From the NCBI GenBank assembly GCA_017451025.1, contig JAFSSM010000008.1, positions 59,259-123,258 on the forward strand: a stretch of DNA of 64,000 bases, in the 5' to 3' direction. Source of the DNA: Synergistaceae bacterium (GTDB lineage Bacteria; Synergistota; Synergistia; Synergistales; Aminobacteriaceae). A program made the translations under genes and the position numbers. Positions 8,067-16,983 of this stretch are shown here, one piece after another. Under the pieces are notes generated by a model. The model was not told the DNA's origin. It did no database searches and saw nothing but the letters and a program-made list of their open reading frames with translations. Within the stretch, counting starts at the first letter, position 1. The number at the start of each line of letters is the position of its first letter.

Positions 8067-9218
8067 ATGAGGAAAGTTTTTGTGCTGGGATTAGTGTTAT
8101 TGCTGTGCGGGAGTGCCTGTGCTGAAACCAGAGCTAGGTTTTTGTTTATCGGGGATATTATGGTTCACGACCAGCAGCTGGATGCGGCCAAGAGCGGAGA
8201 TACTTACAATTTTGCGCCGTCATTTCGGAGGATAAAGCCCCTGTTTGAGGATGCGTTTCTTGTCGGGAATCTGGAAACAGTATTTGCCGGGACAGGAAAG
8301 AAGCTGAAATATGCAGGGTTCCCGTTCTTCAACACGCCTGACGTTTTCACGGAGAACCTGAGCAATGACTTGGGTGTTGACCTTCTGAGCGTGGCGAACA
8401 ATCACATTTTCGACAGAGGGGCGGCCGGAGCACGAAGGACTGTGCAGGTCTTGGAGAGTGCGGATTTGGCGTGGGTAGGTCTTGGCCTGGACGATGTGCC
8501 GTCGAACGACGCGATAGTCCTCGAGAATGACGGAATACGTGCGGCGTTCATCAACCACACTTATGGCAGCAACGAATGGCCGAAAAGTTCTGATGTTCAC
8601 CTGAACGTAATATCCTCGCGCGACATCTCGAAGAGCATAGCCCGCGCAAAGAAGCTCAGTCCTGACGTAATTATTGCGCTGTTCCACTGGGGCAACGAGT
8701 ATCACTTCAGCCCGAATGTTCACCAGAAGCGTGCGGCAGATGTTGCGTTCACAGAGGGAGTGAGTCTGATTGTGGGGACTCACCCGCACGTGTTACAGCC
8801 CGTTGAAGTCAGGGTGAGCAGTGATGACGTGAAGGCTGTGGCGTGGTCGCTGGGAAATTTTGTGTCGTTCCAGAGGACTCTGCCGCGTGAACGGAGCATG
8901 ATACTTTCGGCGGAGTTCGTGAAGGATGATAAGGGAGTAACCAGGCTTGCGGCACTGGGATGTGTTCCGCTGTACGTGGTTGCGCCTGGACGGAAGAGGA
9001 CGGAAGTAACTTACGCGGGGACTGACGAAGGCATAATTGAGAAGCTGGATTTTTCCGGATTGAGCAGGGCGCAGATTGCGAGCACGCGGGCAATTGGGCG
9101 TAATGTTCTGGATTTTCTTGGTGCTCAGAAACGAGTCAACGAGTTGGGCTTCAATGTACTTTGGCGTGAGGAGTCTGGGGATGTTCTGCCTGTAAGCAGA
9201 AGGAAATCTCCGAAGTAG
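8067..9218 (+). CDS. CapA-family protein (calcineurin-like metallophosphatase fold), secreted
   Basis: 383 residues with a signal peptide (MRKVFVLGLVLLLCGSACA). Family motifs seen: FIGDIMVHDQQL, VGNLETVF, LLSVANNHIFDRGA, IALFHWGNEYHF, GTHPHVLQPVE and WSLGNFV, matching the PgsA/CapA family linked to poly-gamma-glutamate capsule synthesis or export. No capB or capC neighbours are present, so a capsule role is not supported here; many single CapA-like proteins have unknown roles. Start ATG with AAGGAG nine bases upstream. Monocistronic or read through into the next secreted protein 48 bases on. Confidence 0.85.
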   Translation: MRKVFVLGLVLLLCGSACAETRARFLFIGDIMVHDQQLDAAKSGDTYNFAPSFRRIKPLFEDAFLVGNLETVFAGTGKKLKYAGFPFFNTPDVFTENLSNDLGVDLLSVANNHIFDRGAAGARRTVQVLESADLAWVGLGLDDVPSNDAIVLENDGIRAAFINHTYGSNEWPKSSDVHLNVISSRDISKSIARAKKLSPDVIIALFHWGNEYHFSPNVHQKRAADVAFTEGVSLIVGTHPHVLQPVEVRVSSDDVKAVAWSLGNFVSFQRTLPRERSMILSAEFVKDDKGVTRLAALGCVPLYVVAPGRKRTEVTYAGTDEGIIEKLDFSGLSRAQIASTRAIGRNVLDFLGAQKRVNELGFNVLWREESGDVLPVSRRKSPK

Positions 9219-9266
9219 TGTATAATCGCAACCATCCAATATTCTTTGCTAAGGAGCTGAGGTTTT

Positions 9267-12200
9267 ATGAATAAGAGGGGTTTTGCCTGCTTCATTTTCC
9301 TGCTTCTTCTTTGCTCTTCTTCCGCGTTTGCCGAGCCTCATTTGTGGGCCGCGCACAACACTATTGTTGATATGGGTCTCAATGGCGAATTTAACGTATC
9401 TGCAGACCTGACAACTGCAAGATTCTTTTGCGTAACTCTCGAGGCTGCTGATGATGGGGACGTTCCGGAACTCAATGTGAACCTGAACGACCGCAACACT
9501 ATTCCTAAGTTCACGCTCTCAGGAGGCGATTATACCTACTGGAACGGCGACGGCCTGAAGACGGTATCAGGGACAGCACAGCAGTTTGATATGGCTCGCT
9601 CTGATACCGTGATGTACAACAATGGCAGTACATTAATAGGCTCTGACAATTTAGGCTACACACCTACAGGCGACGGTGGGGACTGGGTGCATTTCTTCTT
9701 TGAGGCTGATACTGGCCTTAACAGTGTAGATGTCTCGTGGGAAGGACCGAACGCAGGAAGAGGAAAAGTCCCCGAGTTCAAGTCAACTAAGGAACAGCTC
9801 GAAGGTATTGTGCCCTACATTGAATATTACTGGAGCGATGATGACGTTATGTCCACGACCAGGTACATACCCGGCTTCAACTGGAGGTTTGTGCGTTCGG
9901 ATGACGTAACTAAAGCTGTAAGTGCTGATGTTGATATTACTGTGAGTATCAGGTACACGGGCGGAAGTCTCGAATTTTGGGACGACCCGAACGCTCAAGC
10001 ACTGGGAGCAAACCTGAAAAACGGCCTTGACCCTGTAACGATAAAGGCGGGCGAAATTCTGGAAGGCAAGGTAGAATTTCCCAACTTGGGAAAGGATGCG
10101 TATGGTGTTCCGATTGCCGATACATCCCTCACAATTTTGAGGTACTACATCGAGGACAAGAAAGATGAATGCTACCAGTGGCGTTTTGTCCCTTCAAGTT
10201 CTCTGGAGCCGCAAATGGAACTATCGTTATGGTACAAAATATCCGTTCCGCTCATCAACGGACAGCCTGATTACAAATATGCAAGGTACACGAACACGGA
10301 AATATCTTTCGAGAACAGCTGGGGAGTGTATTTTGAGCCTAACTATTGTGATATAGGAAAATTCGTGATAGAGGGCGGAAATTACACAATCATCGACAAT
10401 AACGGTGTCCCGGTGAACGAGGAGCTTCCGTATATTCCGCTGGTGCAGGTGCGTATTCCCGGGCCAGGAACAGCAAGCCCCGCGTACAACCTCATGATGC
10501 AGGATAATCTTCGTCCTGTGGACTGGGACTATCACAACGGCAGATATTGGGGAAGACGCTTCTCATTCGTAGACGAGACAGGAGATTCACTCAGCGGCAA
10601 AAAATTCAGCTGGACTTTCTCCGACGAGTTGGCTAAACGTATGAACGGCGGCGGTACGGTTCCTGAATATAAATCAGTGAGCGAGCAGTTATCAGAGACA
10701 GGATTTTTCCCGTACATCGAGCTGGTCTATGATGATGACGAGATGATCACCGCGATCAAATACAGGTTTGCGCAGTCTCCCGACGTTGATGCAATTTACA
10801 CTCCTGAAATGTTTTCGACAATTGGGCTTGGACTGGAAGGAGTAGTTGACGAAAACGGAGAAGGATTATGGTTGGGCTGGGCACCAGATTTTGGCACATG
10901 CATAGATGACGGAACTAAAGCAGTGTATGAGAGCCATGAATGGACGCTCGAGAAACGTGTAAAGCCAGGTTCAGGATTTTCGCTGTCTGCAGAAGTTACG
11001 ACGTTCCCTTCCGTAAATAACACTTGGGACGATTGGGTTACTTGGATTGAAAACGGAGGCGACAGCAACACCGGCATAAAATACGTCTGGAATTTCAACA
11101 ATGATGTTCCGTCAAGCCAGGTGAGTCTGATTGATGATGATGAAGCAGGCGGAATATTGGGTAACATCGCAGAAACTCTGAATGAAGGCGGTGTTTTTGC
11201 GGTACAGCGCGAGGAAGTGTCCAAAGAATCCGGCATCACCGATGAAGTAGAGGCGGCTGTTGCGAGCAAAGATGCAGAACTCGTAGGACGTTTCAACCAG
11301 CTCAACATCATGGAGTCAGGTACATACGCAATCAAAGTAACTCTGCCCGATGAACTCTATGATGATATTGAAGGTGCTGCTTCGGCTGATTTGGTCGTTT
11401 ACGCAATGACAAATGACGAAAACAACGGCGGCAATGATTTTCCTGGTGAAACCTCCGGAGACTACGGCGTACCCGGTGAAGTTTCTGGCGACCATAACGT
11501 ACCGGAGGAAACTTCCGGCGACAACAGCGTACCCGGTGAAGTGTCTGGCGATAGGGTAGGCGTGAGTGCGGCAGGCTTCTTCACGTTCTATGCTGCTGAC
11601 GGTGAAGATGACAACGCATCTATATCTGAAAGCGGCAGGCTGTTAGCATCAGACGGAAAAACATTTAACAGTGTTGATGCGAAAGAGTTTATTCTCACTG
11701 TAAATCTGAAGGCGGCGGCGGACCAGAATTATACGAACTACAAACTCTATCTTGGACGCAAGAAGAACGACTCTCAAAAACAAGAAGATACTCCGTCAGC
11801 GGATACCACTTCGGACGACAACAAGCCTGCAGATACCACGTCGGATGACAACAAGCCTGCGGACAACACTTCGGATGACGCAAAGCCTGCAGATACCATG
11901 TCGGATGACAACAAACCTGCAGATACCGCTTCGGATGATGCAAAGCCCGAAAACAATACTTCGGTTGATACCACGCCGACGAACACCACAACACAGAATA
12001 ATCCGTACACGGTCAACACACCCTCAAACAACGTACCTCAAAATACGCGGAACACTGACGACACTCCGCAAGACACTTCCACTGAGGACAATACTCCTGC
12101 AGATACTCAGCCGGAGGACAACACTCCTGCAGATAACGTTCCACAGGACAATGCTCCTGAAGACAATACCCCTGCGGATAATTCTCCGGAAGATAATGTT

Positions 12201-12959
12201 CCTGAGGACAACACTCCTGAAGACAACAATCCCGATGATAATTCTCCGGAAGACAATACCCCTGCGGACAATGTTATTGAGGAGATAATGGAAAACATCC
12301 TGCGTGATGAAGCAGGAAGTGTTGACGACACGACCAAAAACTCAATACAGGCATTAGTCGGCGGCGAATACGAAATGATGTCCCTTCTTGATGCCGCAGA
12401 ATCTGGACGCATTACAGGCTATGCTCCCCAGAACGAACAGCCTGACGAGGAAACTATGCAGGCAATCTCCGACAGATTCACAGACTCAGAGTTGGTTTGC
12501 CTCCTCCCCGCTTTCACGCTCAACACAGATGAACCTGTAATCATTGTCCTGAAAATCGAGGTGGATGATGTCAATAACCTGCCTCTGCACTTCTTCAAGA
12601 TGCAGGGATCGGAAATCAGCACTTCCAGCGTGAATTTTGTGCAGGCCTCAGATGCTGTTGATAACAGCGAGGATGAAGATGCGGTATTCACTGACGGCAC
12701 GAACAGGATAACAACGCTTTCGTCTAACAAAGTGTACGTAACTTCCGTCTTCGACAAGGGCTCGTACGCTCCGCTGGTGGTAACTGGCACGGCCAAGAGC
12801 ACACCGGAGGCCCCAGACTCTAATCCTGTGTCTAATAATGAGAACAATGAAGCTGGCGATGACATCTCTTCGTCTAGTTCCGGCTGTAACGTCAGCTTAA
12901 TGGGAGCGGGTGCATTGCTCCTTGCGATGTTACAGATGAGGAAAAAGTCTGCTCGTTAA
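9267..12959 (+). CDS. Large secreted surface protein with Synerg-CTERM-type tail
   Basis: 1230 residues, unknown function. Signal peptide at residues 1-22. A module recurs: VPEFKSTKEQL...PYIEYYWSDDD near residue 168 and VPEYKSVSEQL...PYIELVYDDDE near residue 464, each followed by a similar stretch, so the first half looks like a tandem domain duplication about 296 residues apart. Residues 727-762 hold a 10-residue repeat (GE-V/T-SGD-xxVP) and 846-1002 a highly acidic Asp/Pro/Thr repeat region, a likely flexible spacer. The protein ends SSSSGCNVSLMGAG plus a hydrophobic helix and KKSAR, the phylum-specific sorting tail. Probably anchored or processed at the outer surface. ATG chosen with AAGGAG upstream; a strong terminator follows. 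Confidence 0.85.
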   Translation: MNKRGFACFIFLLLLCSSSAFAEPHLWAAHNTIVDMGLNGEFNVSADLTTARFFCVTLEAADDGDVPELNVNLNDRNTIPKFTLSGGDYTYWNGDGLKTVSGTAQQFDMARSDTVMYNNGSTLIGSDNLGYTPTGDGGDWVHFFFEADTGLNSVDVSWEGPNAGRGKVPEFKSTKEQLEGIVPYIEYYWSDDDVMSTTRYIPGFNWRFVRSDDVTKAVSADVDITVSIRYTGGSLEFWDDPNAQALGANLKNGLDPVTIKAGEILEGKVEFPNLGKDAYGVPIADTSLTILRYYIEDKKDECYQWRFVPSSSLEPQMELSLWYKISVPLINGQPDYKYARYTNTEISFENSWGVYFEPNYCDIGKFVIEGGNYTIIDNNGVPVNEELPYIPLVQVRIPGPGTASPAYNLMMQDNLRPVDWDYHNGRYWGRRFSFVDETGDSLSGKKFSWTFSDELAKRMNGGGTVPEYKSVSEQLSETGFFPYIELVYDDDEMITAIKYRFAQSPDVDAIYTPEMFSTIGLGLEGVVDENGEGLWLGWAPDFGTCIDDGTKAVYESHEWTLEKRVKPGSGFSLSAEVTTFPSVNNTWDDWVTWIENGGDSNTGIKYVWNFNNDVPSSQVSLIDDDEAGGILGNIAETLNEGGVFAVQREEVSKESGITDEVEAAVASKDAELVGRFNQLNIMESGTYAIKVTLPDELYDDIEGAASADLVVYAMTNDENNGGNDFPGETSGDYGVPGEVSGDHNVPEETSGDNSVPGEVSGDRVGVSAAGFFTFYAADGEDDNASISESGRLLASDGKTFNSVDAKEFILTVNLKAAADQNYTNYKLYLGRKKNDSQKQEDTPSADTTSDDNKPADTTSDDNKPADNTSDDAKPADTMSDDNKPADTASDDAKPENNTSVDTTPTNTTTQNNPYTVNTPSNNVPQNTRNTDDTPQDTSTEDNTPADTQPEDNTPADNVPQDNAPEDNTPADNSPEDNVPEDNTPEDNNPDDNSPEDNTPADNVIEEIMENILRDEAGSVDDTTKNSIQALVGGEYEMMSLLDAAESGRITGYAPQNEQPDEETMQAISDRFTDSELVCLLPAFTLNTDEPVIIVLKIEVDDVNNLPLHFFKMQGSEISTSSVNFVQASDAVDNSEDEDAVFTDGTNRITTLSSNKVYVTSVFDKGSYAPLVVTGTAKSTPEAPDSNPVSNNENNEAGDDISSSSSGCNVSLMGAGALLLAMLQMRKKSAR
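11445..11552 (+). repeat. 30-bp in-frame repeat (10-residue GEVSGDxxVP unit)
   Basis: Three full copies and one partial copy of a 30-base unit coding G/E-E-T/V-S-G-D-x-x-V-P inside the large surface protein. Copies alternate between T and V at position 3. Confidence 0.85.
11802..12275 (+). repeat. 30-bp and 15/30-bp in-frame acidic repeats
   Basis: Five good copies of a 30-base unit coding D-T-T-S-D-D-N-K-P-A (11802-11951) degrade into DTTPT. After a unique stretch come copies of DNTPADNxPE from about 12087. This is the Asp/Pro/Thr-rich spacer of the surface protein and a likely site of length variation. Confidence 0.85.
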
Positions 12960-12975
12960 TTCAGCGCAGCACTTC

Positions 12976-13017
12976 AGCACTCGGGGGGAAGTAAAAATAT
13001 CCTCCTGAGTGCTTTTG
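12976..13017 (+). terminator. Rho-independent terminator after the surface protein
   Basis: AGCACTC (12976-12982) pairs with GAGTGCT (13007-13013), extended by a GGGGGA/TCCTCC inner stem, and is followed by TTTT. Confidence 0.8.
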
Positions 13018-13083
13018 CCTTCTCTGCATCCTGCTATAATTTCCATATCACACATTTTTCACTGGCAAAAGGAAGTATGACAA

Positions 13084-13884
13084 ATTAACACTTCACATTA
13101 TTTTGACGAGATAGTTGACATCATTGAACGTCTGCGTGCTCCTGGCGGTTGTCCCTGGGACAGGAAACAGACCCTCGAGACTCTCCGCACACCTATCACC
13201 GAAGAAGCATACGAGCTTGCCGACGCGATAACGAAGCACAACATGCAGGACATAAAGGAGGAAGCCGGAGACCTGCTCCTTCAGGTTGTGTTTGTGGCAT
13301 CAATTGCTCATGAACTCGGAGCTTTCGACATGAAGGACGTTGTGCGCGGAATATGCGACAAACTTATTCGCAGGCATCCCCACGTTTTCGGCACAGCGAG
13401 CGCGGACAATCCCGAAGAAGTCCTCCGGAATTGGGAGCGCATAAAGTCCGAAGAGCGCAAGGAGAAGCACGAGAACACGTCAATCTTGGCCGGGATTCCT
13501 GACGGACTGCCTCCGTTACTCAAGGCTAACAGGATTCAGGTCAAGGTTAAGCACGTGGGATTTGACTGGCCTGCAGGAGAAATTGAGCCGCTGTTCACGA
13601 AACTCGACGAGGAAATTTCGGAGCTGAAGGAAGCCGCGAAAGAGAATAACCCCGAACACACAGCGGAAGAATTAGGCGATGTGCTGTTTATGGTGGTGAA
13701 TGTAGCCAGAAGGCTTAACGTTGACCCTGATGCGGCGTTGAACATGGTGTGCGAAAAATTCAGGAGACGCTTCCAGTTCATGGAGGAGTGCGCAAGAAGC
13801 GAAGGGAAAAATATTTCAGACTACTCACTTGCGGAATTGGACTCATTCTGGGACAAGGCAAAGCAAACCTTAGCGGAGAAGTAA
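13084..13884 (+). CDS. mazG: MazG nucleoside triphosphate pyrophosphohydrolase, start codon unclear
   Basis: House-cleaning NTP pyrophosphatase with two MazG domains. Seen in domain 1: HYFDEIVDIIERLRAPGGCPWDRKQT, then EEAYEL and EEAGDLLLQVVF; in domain 2: VGFDWP, EEISELKEAA and EELGDVLFMVVNVARRL. Length about 266, normal. The conserved N-terminus has no ATG, GTG or TTG in frame: after a stop at 13078-13080 the only candidates are ATT at 13084, nine to ten bases after AAAAGGA, or CTG codons inside the domain. An ATG at 13077 reads only ATG ACA AAT TAA; removing one T from 13084-13085 would give MTNNTSHYFDEIV in the right frame. So this is either an ATT start or a one-base lesion. The first in-frame ATG (13243) would delete half of domain 1. 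Confidence 0.85.
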   Translation: MNTSHYFDEIVDIIERLRAPGGCPWDRKQTLETLRTPITEEAYELADAITKHNMQDIKEEAGDLLLQVVFVASIAHELGAFDMKDVVRGICDKLIRRHPHVFGTASADNPEEVLRNWERIKSEERKEKHENTSILAGIPDGLPPLLKANRIQVKVKHVGFDWPAGEIEPLFTKLDEEISELKEAAKENNPEHTAEELGDVLFMVVNVARRLNVDPDAALNMVCEKFRRRFQFMEECARSEGKNISDYSLAELDSFWDKAKQTLAEK

Positions 13885-13912
13885 TTCAGGCAGCGGTTCT
13901 TGCGTGAAAAAC

Positions 13913-13940
13913 TTGCAGGATTCATGAAATGTGATACACT
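13913..13940 (+). promoter_or_regulatory. Likely sigma-70-type promoter for the ATP-grasp/TRAP operon
   Basis: TTGCAG (13913-13918), a 16-base spacer, then TACACT (13935-13940). It lies after the mazG stop and before a 250-base leader. Confidence 0.5.
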
Positions 13941-14190
13941 AACACAAACTAACACATAGAATCATGAAAAGGAGTGTTGACTAAAGAGATGAAAAGCTGT
14001 AAAATCTCAGCTATTAGCTATCAGCTTCGTTATGTTTGTCTCTTCTGTCGATAACACCCCGTAATGTAACGAAAATATCTGTATCACACGTTGTTGTTGG
14101 TATAAACGCGTCCTGTTTGATGTTGATTTTCAGCATCAAGCGGGGCGTTTTGTTATGCAAATATATTTTTAGGAAGGAAGGCAGAAAGTT
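13941..14190 (+). promoter_or_regulatory. Leader region with short open frame and terminator-like hairpin
   Basis: The 306 bases between mazG and the ATP-grasp gene contain a promoter, then AAAAGGAG (13967-13974), then a 25-codon open frame (13977-14054, TTG start; an internal ATG is at 13989) with three Cys codons near its end, then a long hairpin (14104-14150) with a T-rich tail, then the ribosome binding site AAGGAAGG for the next gene. This order is that of a transcription attenuator. The short frame has poor start spacing and may not be translated. No known riboswitch was recognised. Confidence 0.4.
14104..14154 (+). terminator. Strong hairpin, possible attenuator before the ATP-grasp gene
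   Basis: AAACGC plus CCTGTTTGATGTTG pairs with CAGCATCAAGCGGG plus GCGTTT, about 20 base pairs with a 2-base bulge, followed by TTTGTT. It sits 37 bases before the ATP-grasp start, so it must be read through for expression. Confidence 0.65.
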
Positions 14191-15390
14191 TTGGCAAGGA
14201 AGAAAATTTTTATTCCCGGCGGAAAGTTTGACGATCTGTTCCTGATTGAAGCGGCTCACAGGTTCGGATTTGATGTCATAACTTCCGGGACAGAACGCAA
14301 TGCCCCGGGCCATAGGGCAGCAGAAAAATATGTGTATGCTGATTCTTCGGACATTGAGGCAATGCTGAAGATAGCTCAGGATGAACATATTGATGCAATG
14401 TGTTCGTGTGCGCATGATTTCGGGTATATAGCGACGACTTATGTGTGCGAAAAGCTGGGGCTGCCCGGGCATGATTCATATGAGACTGCACTGACGATCC
14501 ACAAGAAGGACAGGTTCAAGGCACTGGCCAAGAAGATAGGGCTGTCAATACCCGGCGGAGAGAGTTTTGGGAGCCGTGATGAGGCACTGGAGTACCTGAA
14601 GGAGAATTTTGCAGGCAACGGCCGGAAGATGATCATGAAGCCTGTAGACAGCTGTGCAGGGCGCGGGATCACTGAGGTTACGAGCTTTGAGGAGTGCGGA
14701 GCTGCTGTTGACAGGGCATTTGACGGATCGAGGCTGAAGAGGATAGTTGTGGAGCCTTATATTGAGGGAACACTTCACAGTGCTTCTGTATTTCTGGTTG
14801 ACCGCAAGGCTGTATTCTGCTTTGTTGAAGAAACTCCAAAAAATATATATCAGGTTGACACTGCAATATCACCTGCCGGCGATAAAGACCGCATAAAAAC
14901 ACAGTTAATCTCAGAATTTGAGAAGGTAGCTGAAGCTCTGAATCTGGTTGACGGAAAACTACACACTAACTTTATCGTGGATGCAGCCGGAAAAGTCTGG
15001 ATTCTTGAAATGCACAGAAGATGTTCAGGCAATACTTACAGCAGGTTTGTGGAATTTTCGACCGGGCTGAAGTGGAATGAATGGATTGTGAAGTCTGAGT
15101 GCGGAATGAACGTGAAGGATTTCCCGCGGGGAGTTGAGCAGGCGGGCTGTAACATGTTTTATGTCGCTATGGCCAAGCATAACGGTATATATCTCGATAC
15201 TGTGATAGATGATTCAGTAAAACCTTTCGTTCATGCTTCGTATATGTACTACAGGAGCGGCGATGAAGTGAAAAATTACAGGTTTGACAGGATGGGATTA
15301 ATTCATCTTGAATTTCCATCTTATGAATTTATGAACAGAGTCGCGGAGAATCTTGATGATTATTTCAAAGTTATAGTGAAGGAAGGATAA
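14191..15390 (+). CDS. ATP-grasp ligase-like protein, substrate unknown
   Basis: 399 residues with the ATP-grasp layout: N-terminal Rossmann-like domain (KIFIPGGKFDDLFLIEAA), a central domain with MIMKPVDSCAGRGI (ATP-binding lysine and glycine-rich loop), VVEPYIEG, and late HTNFIVDAAGKVWILEMHRRCSGN, the Mg-binding E-x-N-like region. It resembles the carbamoyl-phosphate-synthase-L/amino acid ligase branch that joins a carboxylate to an amine. TTG start with AAGGAAGG upstream. It overlaps dctP by one base, so it is co-translated with a TRAP transporter; a role in modifying or ligating the imported carboxylate is possible but unproven. Confidence 0.75.
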   Translation: MARKKIFIPGGKFDDLFLIEAAHRFGFDVITSGTERNAPGHRAAEKYVYADSSDIEAMLKIAQDEHIDAMCSCAHDFGYIATTYVCEKLGLPGHDSYETALTIHKKDRFKALAKKIGLSIPGGESFGSRDEALEYLKENFAGNGRKMIMKPVDSCAGRGITEVTSFEECGAAVDRAFDGSRLKRIVVEPYIEGTLHSASVFLVDRKAVFCFVEETPKNIYQVDTAISPAGDKDRIKTQLISEFEKVAEALNLVDGKLHTNFIVDAAGKVWILEMHRRCSGNTYSRFVEFSTGLKWNEWIVKSECGMNVKDFPRGVEQAGCNMFYVAMAKHNGIYLDTVIDDSVKPFVHASYMYYRSGDEVKNYRFDRMGLIHLEFPSYEFMNRVAENLDDYFKVIVKEG

Positions 15391-16412
15391 TGTTTATGTT
15401 CAGGAAATTTTTATTGCTGCTGACTGTTTGCTCCGTAATCGTATGTTCTGCGGCGTGCTCTTTTGGGGCTGACCCTAAAATCATGAGGATTGCTTCCCAC
15501 ACAAGTACTAAATCAGATTCGTATGACTATATTTGCGAAACTATGCTTAACAGGCTTATATCGGAGTACACAAACGGAAGCATCAAGGTCGAGTATTATC
15601 CGGCAAGCCAGCTTGGATCATCAACGGAACTGATTGAAGCTCTGGCTATGGGGTCTATACAGTCGGTTTCAGGGATAGCCTATGACCTGTATATCGGCAT
15701 TGAGCCTCTTTGCGCAATAACAGTTATGCCTTATTTGTTCAGGAATTTCGAGCACTACAGGGCATTTCTGGAAACTCCCGGATCTGTTATTGATGAAGTC
15801 AACGCAAGCCTTGCAAAAGAGTCCGATGTACTTGTTCTAGGCTATATATACCGCGCCCCAAGAGTCACCATCACTAAAGGCAAAGGCATAAGGAAACCTG
15901 ATGACTTCAAGGGCATGGTCATACGTTCGCCGGAATCTGCTTCAAATGTGAAATGGCTTGAGGCTATGGGTGCATCTCCTGTAACTATAGCCTGGAGCGA
16001 GCTGTACACATCGCTTTCACAGGGAGCAGTTGAGGGTGCAGAAAACTCTATTACTATGATTACAGATTTCGGCCTTCAGGATATTGTAGATTACTGTTCA
16101 GAAACTAATCATATGATGATGTCGACTGTGATTCCTGTCAATAAAACGTGGTTCGAAGCACTGACCCAAGACGAACAAAATGCCATCCGCAAGGCCGCAA
16201 AAGAAGTTACCGCCTACAGCTGGAACGCCTTCCGCGAACCAATCAATGCCTCGTGGGATGCCTTCAGGAAAGCCGGAGTCACTTGCATCCGTGCAGACGA
16301 AATCGACTTTGACGCCTTCCAGAAACAGAGCGCAAACGTCTACAAGTACTTCGTCAAAGAAGGCTACTTTACCGAAGACCAGTACAACAGAATCCTTAAC
16401 ATGAAGTACTAG
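15390..16412 (+). CDS. dctP: TRAP transporter substrate-binding protein (DctP family)
   Basis: Periplasmic binding protein of a tripartite ATP-independent transporter. Signal peptide at 1-26, possibly a lipoprotein-like Cys (CSAACSFGA). Family features: YYPASQLGSSTELIEALAMGSIQ, then KGIRKPDDFKGMVIRSPES with the Arg that salt-bridges the substrate carboxylate, and LYTSLSQGAVEGAENS. 340 residues, normal. First gene of dctPQM after the ATP-grasp gene. Codon choice changes visibly near 16140: the first two thirds favour T/A/G-ending codons, the rest GCC, ATC, TAC, TTC. Confidence 0.92.
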   Translation: MFMFRKFLLLLTVCSVIVCSAACSFGADPKIMRIASHTSTKSDSYDYICETMLNRLISEYTNGSIKVEYYPASQLGSSTELIEALAMGSIQSVSGIAYDLYIGIEPLCAITVMPYLFRNFEHYRAFLETPGSVIDEVNASLAKESDVLVLGYIYRAPRVTITKGKGIRKPDDFKGMVIRSPESASNVKWLEAMGASPVTIAWSELYTSLSQGAVEGAENSITMITDFGLQDIVDYCSETNHMMMSTVIPVNKTWFEALTQDEQNAIRKAAKEVTAYSWNAFREPINASWDAFRKAGVTCIRADEIDFDAFQKQSANVYKYFVKEGYFTEDQYNRILNMKY

Positions 16413-16428
16413 CCGTTAAACTTGCGTC

Positions 16429-16983
16429 ATGAGAGATACTATCTTCCGGCTCATTTCGGCAATCCTGCAAAAAACTGCGGGGTTGCTTTTGTTTGCTATG
16501 TTCATCACCATCACTATCCAGATAGGCGCAAGAAATTTTCTCCATACTTCCGTGTCCTGGTCCGAAGAAATCTCCCGTATGCTGCTCATCTGGATGACCT
16601 TTCTCGGTGCTCCCGCCGTCCTCTACAAAGGCGAACACCTAATGGTTGACCTCATATATGCCGGAGTCAGTTCACGGGCAAGAAAATACATCAACATCCT
16701 TGCTAATATCGTCATCATAGCTTTCTGCATATTCGGCCTCAAACTCGGATACGGCCTCTGCACCAACAGAATAATACTCAGATCCGTAACGGCCGCTGCA
16801 AGCATCCCCAGAGTCTATATTTTCTCGGCTCTCCCAGTCGGAAGTATTCTGATGATGATTTTTGCCTTCAACAGCCTTTACAGCAATGTGCTCGTACTGA
16901 CCGGCAAAGCTGAGGACAAAGATACTATTCTGATCGTCGACGAAACCAGAACCCTCGACGAAATCGAAGGAGCTGATGACTGA
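16429..16983 (+). CDS. dctQ: TRAP transporter small permease (DctQ family)
   Basis: Small membrane subunit of the TRAP carrier. 184 residues with four hydrophobic segments; the family pattern SVSWSEEISRMLLIWMTFLGA and an early GARN are present. Sixteen bases after dctP and overlapping dctM by one base (TGATG). Acts in the inner membrane with DctM to move an organic acid using a sodium or proton gradient. The charged C-terminal tail (about 25 residues, DKDTILIVDETRTLDEIEGADD-like) is longer than usual. Confidence 0.9.
   Translation: MRDTIFRLISAILQKTAGLLLFAMFITITIQIGARNFLHTSVSWSEEISRMLLIWMTFLGAPAVLYKGEHLMVDLIYAGVSSRARKYINILANIVIIAFCIFGLKLGYGLCTNRIILRSVTAAASIPRVYIFSALPVGSILMMIFAFNSLYSNVLVLTGKAEDKDTILIVDETRTLDEIEGADD

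Noticed and set aside
8067..9218. Capsule (poly-gamma-glutamate) locus
   Set aside because: Only a CapA-like gene is present; no capB/capC or ligase gene nearby.
13977..14054. Short open frame as a firm gene (25 residues, three Cys)
   Set aside because: Start spacing from AAAAGGAG is poor for TTG and too long for the internal ATG; kept only as part of the leader.
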